NCBI GenBank assembly: GCA_019918135.1
Contig: WBZZ01005895.1
Coordinates: forward strand, 1 to 64,000
Origin: Paulinella micropora
Taxonomy: Eukaryota > Cercozoa > Imbricatea > Euglyphida > Paulinellidae
Direction of reading: 5' to 3'
DNA: 64,000 nt
Shown here: positions 56,966 through 64,000 of the stretch, in pieces
Position numbering within the stretch: the stretch's first letter is position 1
Layout of the letters: every line of letters starts with the position of its first letter
The notes under the pieces: model-generated
Seen by the model: only the letters and a program-made list of their open reading frames with translations
Database searches by the model: none
What the model was told of the DNA's origin: nothing
Program-made: the position numbers and the translations under genes

Positions 56966-58345
56966 ATGTCTAGCGCTGCCGGACTTAGCGACCTCGGCGG
57001 CGGCTCCGCGCCCGCGGAGGAGGACGCGCCCCACTCGAGCTTCTGGACCAGGTACTTCCAAGCCGTGATAACCCACGAGCTGAAAAGTCGGAAGAAGCGG
57101 GGCCGCCTCGCGGCCTATGCCGGCCCGGGGACGCCCCCGAAGCGCCGAGCGTTTTCCCGGACCAGGTGGCCCCTGCGCCCCGGCCCGCAGGACTGTTTCC
57201 TGGCGGCCAGGCTAGTGTCCCTCAACAAGGCGGCTCTCACCGCGGCGATCGGCGCCCAGGCCTCGTGCACCCAGGCCGCGGTGGCGGACTGTATGCTGGC
57301 GGTGGGCTCGCGCCACGCGCTGTCGACGGGCTGCGCGCCCGACCCCAGCGTCACGGACAAGCTGGTGGCCTTCTTTGCCTGCGTGCTGCAGCACCGGGCC
57401 ACCAGGGCCCACCCCCGCTGCACGGGGCCCAAGCCACACGGCAGCGCCACGCGGTGCGGCTGCGCCTTCCGGCACAACGCCCTGGGGCGGGCCCTGGCCC
57501 TCAGCGCCTGGCCCGCCTGCAGCTTGGGGCAGGACAACCTCGGTCGCTGCCTGGAGCTGCTGCGACAGGCAGGAGCGGAGGCTGTGCGCCGCGCGCTCGA
57601 GCCCGTGTTTCACGGCCTGGCCCACGACGAGGCGCGGCGCAGGCAGGACGAACTAAGCTCCGAGTGCTCGTTCGCCCTGTTGGCGCTGGGGGCCAGGCCA
57701 CTGGACGCGCTGTGGCTGTGGTACGACGGACAATTCTGGCCGGCCCAACTAGATTCGCTTACGGGCCAGAGCCGGCGCCACGAACTCACGGTGCGGCTGC
57801 GTGTCCTCGAGCCGGGCGACGGGCCCGGCCCGCACTCTGCCGCTGGCAGCCAGGCTCTGCCCCCGGCGGACACGGCGCTGCTCCTCGACGCCCTGGCCCC
57901 TTCTTCGCCGAGCGCCGCGTCCGGGCTACGCGACGTGCTAGCGTCCGCGGTACAGCGGGCCGGGACCCGCTACGTCCTGCGCTCCTTTCGGGTGCGCCCC
58001 AACTACGACGGAGTGCCCGTCTCTGCCCCCGCCGCCGCCGAATGGCCTGAGCACTTTGCCCAGAGCTTCGAGGTGATGGAGCTCGCGGGGGCGAGAGAGC
58101 AGCCGGAGGGCCGGGGGGCGCTGTGCCTGCCCGCGCACGCCCGCCAGCAGCCCTTCCACCGCTTCTTTCGTCAGTACCTAGACCCGCACCTCCGCCACGT
58201 GCGGCGCGACTGGCCGGTGGCGCTGTCGGTGCTCGTGGGCTCGTATTGTTTCGGGGGAGGGGGGATCCACGGCAAGAGCAGGCCCGAGGAGGGCTCCCGC
58301 CCCGGCCGGGTGGTTGTCAGCCACGAACGCCCCGCCGAGCACTGA
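56966..58345 (+). CDS. orphan protein
   Basis: 459 residues from the ATG at 56,966 (MSSAAGLSDLGGGSAPAEE). An early basic patch SRKKRGRLAAYAG may direct it to the nucleus. The middle is Cys-rich (ASCTQAAVADCMLAVG, FACVLQHRATRAHPRC, TRCGCAFRHNALGRAL) with a His/Cys set that might bind zinc. The C-terminal half is mixed, with LDALWLWYDGQFWPAQLD, YVLRSFRVRPNYDGVPV and FHRFFRQYLDPHLRHVRRDW. It reads as a folded enzyme-like protein; no family is recognised. AATAAA lies 140 bases past the stop. Confidence 0.7.
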   Translation: MSSAAGLSDLGGGSAPAEEDAPHSSFWTRYFQAVITHELKSRKKRGRLAAYAGPGTPPKRRAFSRTRWPLRPGPQDCFLAARLVSLNKAALTAAIGAQASCTQAAVADCMLAVGSRHALSTGCAPDPSVTDKLVAFFACVLQHRATRAHPRCTGPKPHGSATRCGCAFRHNALGRALALSAWPACSLGQDNLGRCLELLRQAGAEAVRRALEPVFHGLAHDEARRRQDELSSECSFALLALGARPLDALWLWYDGQFWPAQLDSLTGQSRRHELTVRLRVLEPGDGPGPHSAAGSQALPPADTALLLDALAPSSPSAASGLRDVLASAVQRAGTRYVLRSFRVRPNYDGVPVSAPAAAEWPEHFAQSFEVMELAGAREQPEGRGALCLPAHARQQPFHRFFRQYLDPHLRHVRRDWPVALSVLVGSYCFGGGGIHGKSRPEEGSRPGRVVVSHERPAEH

Positions 58346-58745
58346 CTCACTGGCCGCTTCCGTGGCCCCCCCGCGTCCGGAGGGTTCGGTGCCGGGGAGA
58401 GCTCGCCCGGCCACTCGGTGCCAGCCTCTCGCTGCCCGGAGGCCTGGGAGAGAGGGCGGCCGTCCTGTGGTTTCGGCCGGTGTCAATAAAAATCTTGGCG
58501 TGGACTGTCAGTGTTTTATGATCCAGCGCGGCCGGGGCCGGGGACGCCACCAGCCAAAACTCCGCTCCATCGGTGCGGCGGCGCGGTGCACCTGCCACAC
58601 CGCAGACGTGCCCGCTCCTCCCAGCCGGACCGGCCCGCGCGACTGAGGCCAGGCGCGGGGCCCGGTGTGGGGCCGCGGCGGCCAGGAGGGGCGGGCCTCC
58701 GCACCGCCTTGTCAGTGACACCCGGAGAGGAGGGGAGATCCGGTG
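58346..58745. other. spacer between convergent genes
   Basis: Holds AATAAA at 58,485 for the plus-strand gene. Nothing coding was recognised. Confidence 0.5.
58485..58490 (+). terminator. AATAAA behind the 56,966 gene
   Basis: In GTCAATAAAAATC, 140 bases past the stop, followed by GT-rich text. Confidence 0.65.
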
Positions 58746-60460
58746 CTACGGACTGAGGCGTACGGGTAGTACGTAGTCCATGGCTCCTTGGAAAGAGCAG
58801 CCGACACCCGAGCGTGCCGGTCCACAGGCGAGCGCGTAGGTGTCGACGAGGCCGGGGATCGAGTAGTTCAAGCACTGGAACTCAGGGTTCACGCGATCGC
58901 ACGGGTCAAACTCTGCTAGGCCCTTGCAGCAGGGGCCGCAGGTACCACCACCGTTATACAGGATGTTACCCGCCGAGTATTGACTGGCGTAGTGGAAGCA
59001 TCCGTCCATAGGGGTCCCTACGGCAAAAAGCACACGCAAATCTTGCTGGCCCCTGTGTATGCGTGCGAATGTGCCGGCGCGGCCGTGTCCTGCGTGTGTG
59101 CGGGCGCGGACGAGTTGTCCGCGCCTAGGTGGGTATGTTCTAGACGATGTCAGCCCCAGCGGGGCCGGCGCCAGGAAGCAAGGCGCGGGGGGGGGGAAGG
59201 GGGAGCGAGCTAGGCGTTTAGGTGCAGGAAGCCGGGCCGGCCTAACGGCCCCGCTCCGTGCGGGCGGCTCAGGCGCACAATCACGTGGCTCTGCCACAGG
59301 AGAAAGAGAGAGGGGTGCGAAAGGGGCGAGAGCAGGACCAAGTATGTCAGCCAGGTCCCCGTCCGTGCAGCCCGACAGACACACCCGCGGCTCCGCACAG
59401 GTGCCTGCCTGGGGGGCCCAGCCCTGGTCACTGGGAGAAGCGACCCAGCCGTCGGAGTACCAGCAAGTAACGTTCCGTGCCGCAGAGCTGCGTTGGGTAC
59501 AGTTGCCCCCGAAGGGTACGCCGCAGCAGTTCGTCGCGCTTTGGAGGCAGTAAGGGACGGGGTTTATACCGGTGTCGCTGCCCTCGAACTGGCACGGAGA
59601 GAGCGGCTGCATGTCCGCCGAGTCCAGCAGGGTGCAGGCCAGCGCGTATCTCGCCTGGCCCAAGCCGGGGATCGAGTAGTTGAGGCACCTGTATTCGGTA
59701 GTGCCCACGAGGCCCGGGCCGCACAGGTCGCCGAACCCGAGCTCCGGACAACATGGCTGACAGACACCCCCGGCCGCCAGGGAGGAGCCGGACGAGACGC
59801 AGCGCGCTAACAAACCAGAGCAACCATTGAACGTGAGTGTTGGCCTAGCTACGAGCGCCTGCCAGCAACCAAAGACCACAGCACACGTGGCAGCCGGGCT
59901 TGCACCAAAGCTCCGGCAGGAGGCCGCGGGCCTGGCACAGGGAAGAGAGGCCATGTCTTACCACAGCCCATAGCGCAGGTGCCAGGGTGGCTGGCGGTAT
60001 TACAGACCCCTGCGCCGAGGGGCAGGAGCGAGCTGCTGTAGTTCTTGTACCAACAGACGTACGGATCAGCCGCGGTTGAGATCTGCCTACACGAAATCGC
60101 AAAGTCGGCGCCACAGCACTCAGTCGAGGTCTGGCAGCAGTACAGGCACGTGTCGGTGAAGCCGGGGGTGCAGCAGCGGGATCCGTTCTGGCAGCAGGGG
60201 CTAACCGGATCCCGTCCGACTGCGCTCCCCTGGAAGTAACACTGGCTTGTCGGTTGTTTCGAACTCTTGTCTATCTCGACGCAACTGAGCGCATATCTCG
60301 GGGAACCGAAGCCCGGGATAGAGTAGTTTAGGCACCTGCACCCCAGGGAGATCAAGAATATACGCGCACGCGCCTGTACAACATGCACTCACTCGTGCTG
60401 GCAGGTGGTGTGCGTCTCGTGTAAGGTGCCTGTGTTCTCTCCCCCTCGCACCAGACCAGT

Positions 60461-60491
<31 letters not shown>

Positions 60492-61643
60492 CCGCTGGCG
60501 CTCTAGAATCGATAGTGAGGAGAAACAGAGTCATTAGGGACACCTTTGTTCTGCCCAGGCCAGACCACCGAAATCTCCGAAGCCACAGAATTCACCCAGC
60601 CCGAGGTCGGGACAGCAGGGCTTGCAGGGCGATACTGGATCGTAGCTGAGCGGAGACCTGGTGACACAGCCCACTGCAGACCAACACAAAGCTCGTGGGG
60701 AGGGCAGAGGGCAAAGCAAAAAAGGCGCATGCACAGACAGCCTAGCTCAACCAGAGAAGAAGGGGTGTTTCCGACCGCAACCCGTAGTACAACTGCTGTC
60801 GTCGCACGAGGACGGAGAGGTAAAATCGGTGGAGTACCAGCAACTAGAGTTGGCGCCAAGCTGGCCACACGCACTGTCAAAAGCAGCCCCGCAGCAGTGT
60901 GTTCCGTCCTGGACGCACCGAGAGGCAGAAGGCGTCACCGACCCCGTAACCGACTGCGACGGAGTGCCGCTGCGCGTAGGCGTCGGGCTCTGTGCCGGAC
61001 TCTGTGACGGGCTCTGTGTCGCCGACCGCGTCGGGCTCTGCGACAGGCTCTGTGTCGGGCTCTGTGTCAGACTCTGTGCCGAACTCTGTGACGGGCTCTG
61101 TGTCGCCGACCGCGTAGGGCTCTGCGACATGCTCTGTGTCGAACTCTGTGACGGGCTCGGTGTCGGGCTCTGTGCCGGGCTCTGTGTCAGACTCTGCGCC
61201 GGGCTCTGTGCCGAACTCTGTGTCGGACTCTGTGCCGGACTCTGTGGCGGGCTCTGCGACAGGCTCTGTGCCGGACTCTGTGTCGGGCTCTGTGCCGGAC
61301 TCTGTGCCGGACTCTGTGGCGGGCTCTGCGACAGGCTCTGCGACGGGCTCTGCGACAGGCTCTGTGTCTGCGACCGCACCGGGCTCTGCGACGGGCTCTG
61401 TGTCAGGCTCTGTGTCAGCGACCGCGTCGGGCTCTGCGACAGGCTCTGCGACAGGCTCGGTGTCAGCGACTGCGTCGGGCTCTGCGACAGGCGCTGCATC
61501 GGGCTCGGTGATGTGCTCCATGTCGGGCTCTGTGTCGTGCTGTGTCCGGGCCAGGGCGTCGGCGATGGTGTGGATGTCAGCTGGAACCTGCAAAAGCCGC
61601 TGGCAAGCGGCAGCGCCAGCACCCAGCTGATCACGGCCGGCAT
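58746..61643 (-). CDS. secreted mucin-like protein with repeated cysteine-rich modules, possibly spliced
   Basis: Minus-strand gene from the ATG at 61,643. Signal peptide MPAVISWVLALPLASG, then a long Ser/Gln/Pro/Thr repeat (SQSP-type units, 61,560 down to about 60,975), then Cys-rich modules in the order 60,930-60,780, 60,640-60,000, 59,860-59,390 and 59,000-58,746. Modules share CCPxLGxGxxCG, RCLNYSIPG, RYALxC, CCG and CWY. Between modules the coding text stops and resumes in another frame, and most gaps have GT-like starts and pyrimidine-rich AG ends, as spliceosomal introns do; pandoraviruses are known to splice genes. The alternative is a decayed gene with about four breaks. Ser/Thr/Pro repeats are usually heavily O-glycosylated, so a surface or secreted glycoprotein is likely. 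The repeating modules are of unknown family. Confidence 0.6.
60975..61560. repeat. 12-bp tandem minisatellite encoding SQSP-type repeats
   Basis: About 45 copies of a 12-bp unit close to GGCTCTGTGTCG. On the minus strand it encodes four-residue units such as SQSP, TQSL and AQSP. The plus-strand frame GSVSGSVP over the same bases is a shadow. Confidence 0.95.
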
Positions 61644-62061
61644 GCTAGTTGCGGTGAGGACCGAAGACGATCGGGTGGGCGGGAAGACCGGGGCTTTACT
61701 ATTCTTCCGCAGTACGAGGCACTACGGGGATTCGGAGCGGGGGGAGAAGAGGGAAGGGGGAAGAACCCCGGCGCGGCCTCCTCTGACACACGGCATGCCA
61801 AAAAGAGCGGGACAAAAGGGAAGGGAGCTACCAAGGGGGGAAGGGGCGTTGTCCCCTCTTCCCTCTCCCTCCTTCTTCCCCCCGCACGGCACCCACACGC
61901 CCACTCACGCCCCAGACTGCTTGCGCGTGCCGACACCCACTTGCCACCCCCGGGACAAGGGGGGAGACGCTCTCTCCTCGGAAACTGTGGGGCAGCCAAG
62001 GGGGGGAGACGGAGTTATGTTAGCCCCCACGGCTGGCCCCCACGGCTGGCCCCACGCCACC
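61644..62061. other. divergent promoter region
   Basis: Between the mucin-like gene (minus) and the right-edge gene (plus). G-rich and C-rich tracts, with TGTTAGCCCCCACGGCTGG repeated in part at 62,016-62,047. No gene. Confidence 0.5.
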
Positions 62062-64000
62062 ATGTTCCGCGCCGCCGGACCGGCCCGGGCCCCGCCCGGT
62101 GCGCTCGCGCTGTGCACCACGCGGGAGGCGGCGCTGGAGGTAGCGGCCGAACACATCCGTGGCACGGGCTTGCTCTCCGTGCCGGACCTGCTGCACCTGC
62201 GGCTCAGCGGCGCCTCCCGCACCCAGCTGGACGACGCCAGGCTGCTCCTGCTGCTCCGCCTAGTGCGCCGGGTGGTCCTGTCGTACCTGCTGTTTTGTTA
62301 CGCCCTGGACCGGCCCGTGTGGACCAGCCTGTGCAGCCGGCTGGCGTCCCTGCGCGGAGAGGCGGCGGGCCTGCGCGGGCGCCGGACACCGGGCGGCCTG
62401 CAGTTCCTGTCTGTCCTAGACAGGGCCGGGCTGCCGCCGGCGGAGCGCGACCGGCTCACCGACGAGTACTACGCCGCGCTGTTCCACCGGGTGGGTGTGG
62501 CAGGGACGCCCCCCCCGCCACCCGCGGCCCCGGCGCTGCGCAACCGCCCGGCCCCCGGCCACGCGTGGGTAGCCTGCCTCCGCGCGGACGGCGCGGCCCC
62601 CACCGCCGTGTTCGTTGCGCACGTCCGGGGGCTGCTGGCGCTCTTGCCGGACCGGGGGTGCTGGGGCGCGGCGAAAGGCCGCGCGCAGCGCCTGCTGAGG
62701 GTACAGCGCGCCTTTACCCCCGCCGTGTGGTGCAGCTGGCTCGCGAAGGGTTGGTTCCGCCGCCTGGAGCTCGACTGCCGCGCGGCCCAGCCGACCGCCG
62801 GCCGGGCCTACGTGTCCGACTTTTTGCGGCAGCTGTGCGAGCGCCCCCCCGGCGGGGCCGACCACTTCTTTCGGCCGGGCCTGGTGGAGAAGTTGCACGT
62901 CCGCGGTGGGGGCGGGGTGGATCTCCAGGCCTTGTTCACTCTGCTGCCGGCCGCCTTCGGCCGGCTCCGCACCCTGTGGCTCCAGTGCACGGACGCGGCG
63001 GCCGGCGGGGCGCGCCCGGCCTGGGCGCTCGCCTCGGCCACCCTGCTGGACTGCCGTGTGTCGCTGCGCCCCAGCCCCCGCCCGGGCTGCGCCGCCCGCT
63101 GCTGGCGGAGGGCGGCGCCGGCGGCCCGCGCCCCCGACACCACGCTGGTGCTACCACGAGCGCACACGGTCGTGTTTTTGTGCCCGGAGCCACCGCCCCT
63201 GAAGCTGTGCCTGCGGGGCTGCCAGCGCCCGCGGTTTGTCTCCACCACCGCCGAGAACCTGTGGTTCGAAGACTGCGGCTTGTCTACCCTGAAGGGCTTG
63301 CTCCTCCCGACGTTCGCCGCTGCCCGGGCGCCCCGGCCGGCCGGGGTCGTGCTGGTAGACTGCCCGCGCCTGGCGGAAACCAAGGTAGGCTGGGGCCTGC
63401 CCAGCCTCACCGTCCGGGGCCAGTGCGCTCTCACGGTCATCGAAGACGACGACCGCGACTCGCAGACCCAGTACGACTTGACGGCCGCGCTGGGCGCCGT
63501 GGACGGCCAGGACGAGCTGGGCCTCCGTTTTCTGTCGCCGCAGCACACCTTGCTGCTAGGGGTGGGCCCGGAGCGGGCGGGGCGCCTCCGCGTCCACCCG
63601 GGCCGCGCGCCCCGGGAGTTGTGGCTCCTGGGGCTAGCGCCCACCGCACAGGCGCCCCTGCTGCTGCCGGCCCCCCCGCCGGCCTTCTTCCGGCACACAC
63701 TGCTGCACTGCCAGGGGCTGCACTGGCCGAACGGGCTGGACCACGATCTCTTCGCCCGCGGCTACTACCAGCCCTGGGCGGGCGTCTCGCTCGGGCAGCC
63801 GGACCGCTTGGCCTGCCTACAGACTGCCCGGCCCTGGCTGGCCCCGGAGGTAGCTTGCGAGGTCCAGGGCGCCCTGTGGCAAGCGCTGCGCAGCCCGCGG
63901 GGGCTGGCGCTGCCGTGTGTGCAGCGTGTGCTGCTGAGTGCCGGGCCCCTGAGCCCCCCCGACCCGGCGTGGCTGTTGCGACTCTGCCCCCTGAACCGAG
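62062..64000 (+). CDS. long orphan protein, runs off right edge
   Basis: Open from the ATG at 62,062 to the window end, at least 646 residues with no stop. Early text (LLSVPDLLHLRLSGASRTQ, then RLVRRVVLSYLLFCYALD) has a faint F-box-like or helical character. From about residue 370 the pattern turns to short strand and turn repeats with regular Leu (TVVFLCPEPPPLKLCLRGC, ENLWFEDCGLSTLKGLLLP, GVVLVDCPRLAETKVGW, ELWLLGLAP), as in a leucine-rich-repeat or beta-solenoid protein. The rhythm resembles orphan protein B at 22,693. F-box plus leucine-rich repeats is a common SCF receptor layout, but that is only a suggestion here. Family unrecognised; coding status is secure from length and text. Confidence 0.75.
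   Translation, partial: MFRAAGPARAPPGALALCTTREAALEVAAEHIRGTGLLSVPDLLHLRLSGASRTQLDDARLLLLLRLVRRVVLSYLLFCYALDRPVWTSLCSRLASLRGEAAGLRGRRTPGGLQFLSVLDRAGLPPAERDRLTDEYYAALFHRVGVAGTPPPPPAAPALRNRPAPGHAWVACLRADGAAPTAVFVAHVRGLLALLPDRGCWGAAKGRAQRLLRVQRAFTPAVWCSWLAKGWFRRLELDCRAAQPTAGRAYVSDFLRQLCERPPGGADHFFRPGLVEKLHVRGGGGVDLQALFTLLPAAFGRLRTLWLQCTDAAAGGARPAWALASATLLDCRVSLRPSPRPGCAARCWRRAAPAARAPDTTLVLPRAHTVVFLCPEPPPLKLCLRGCQRPRFVSTTAENLWFEDCGLSTLKGLLLPTFAAARAPRPAGVVLVDCPRLAETKVGWGLPSLTVRGQCALTVIEDDDRDSQTQYDLTAALGAVDGQDELGLRFLSPQHTLLLGVGPERAGRLRVHPGRAPRELWLLGLAPTAQAPLLLPAPPPAFFRHTLLHCQGLHWPNGLDHDLFARGYYQPWAGVSLGQPDRLACLQTARPWLAPEVACEVQGALWQALRSPRGLALPCVQRVLLSAGPLSPPDPAWLLRLCPLNR

Larger units (their letters stand above)
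6031..64000. other. GC-rich large-DNA-virus-like block (continues past right edge)
   Basis: About thirty genes on both strands, short spacers, frequent C and G homopolymers and AATAAA-type signals behind most stops. It carries hallmark-type genes of large eukaryotic DNA viruses (RPB5-like subunit, SNF2-type helicase) with host-mimicking genes (SKP1, F-box-like, Rab-like, RING). No capsid, DNA polymerase or packaging ATPase lies in this part. Most genes look whole; about six are not single open frames. Long intact frames and intact 3' signals suggest a young or still functional genome. It may be an integrated virus or a viral contig joined to host DNA. Confidence 0.55.

Noticed and set aside
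61136-61630. Plus-strand frame of GSVSGSVP repeats
   Set aside because: It is the opposite-strand reading of the 12-bp minisatellite; the minus strand has the signal peptide and Cys-rich modules.
6031-64000. Herpesvirus identity, suggested by high GC and glycoproteins
   Set aside because: RPB5, SKP1 and an SNF2-type helicase do not fit herpesviruses, and no herpes core gene was recognised.
1-64000. tRNA or rRNA genes
   Set aside because: I saw no cloverleaf-like A and B boxes or rRNA-like sequence by eye; a covariance-model scan would settle it.

Overview
The window falls into two parts. Positions 1 to about 5,920 have moderate GC and look like the nuclear DNA of a eukaryote: an exon of a PIN-domain protein with a clean GT splice donor, triplet and AT microsatellites, and a broken Gag-like retroelement remnant with a C3H zinc finger and an RGG tail. 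From about 6,030 to the right edge the sequence becomes strongly GC-rich. It is packed with genes on both strands, separated by short spacers full of C or G tracts, and most genes are followed by AATAAA-type signals.

I read the GC-rich block as a stretch of a large nucleocytoplasmic-type DNA virus, or of a related virus-like genome, either integrated next to host DNA or joined to it by the assembly. Support comes from a full-length RPB5-like RNA polymerase subunit, an SNF2-type helicase, a SKP1 homologue with two F-box-like proteins, a Rab-like GTPase, RING, RanBP2 and C2H2 zinc-finger proteins, a PD-(D/E)xK-like nuclease, two methyltransferase-like proteins and many long orphan frames. No capsid, DNA polymerase or packaging ATPase is visible here, so the family cannot be fixed. 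Pandoravirus-like or mirusvirus-like relatives are guesses. Most genes are open, but several of about thirty are spread over more than one frame, often near homopolymer runs. That may be decay or base-calling error.

Layout of the block: 6.0-13.4 kb holds a RanBP2/methyltransferase gene, a nuclease-like gene, an eight-finger C2H2 protein, a small orphan and SKP1. 13.9-16.0 kb holds an orphan gene that runs into a terminal-inverted-repeat element and on into a second small frame. 16.5-24.3 kb is a tandem duplication: two F-box-like paralogues, each flanked by one intact and one relic neighbour, with an array of eight hairpin units at the end of the first. 24.8-27.4 kb holds a methyltransferase-like protein and the GTPase. 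27.7-45.1 kb is an adhesin cluster: three PKD plus BspA/DUF285-type secreted proteins and a related 1,293-residue EGF protein, with relics of a helicase gene lying between the copies and the intact helicase at the end. 46.6-64 kb holds a BIRC-type RING protein, cysteine-rich and membrane glycoproteins, RPB5, several orphans, a mucin-like cysteine-rich gene that may be spliced, and a long frame that runs off the right edge.

Two themes emerge. One is a large outfit of secreted or surface proteins (adhesins, EGF, mucin-like, type I membrane). The other is a set of ubiquitin and signalling mimics (SKP1, F-box, RING, Rab). Both fit a virus that dresses its particle or its host cell and steers protein turnover, but the functions are inferred from domains only.
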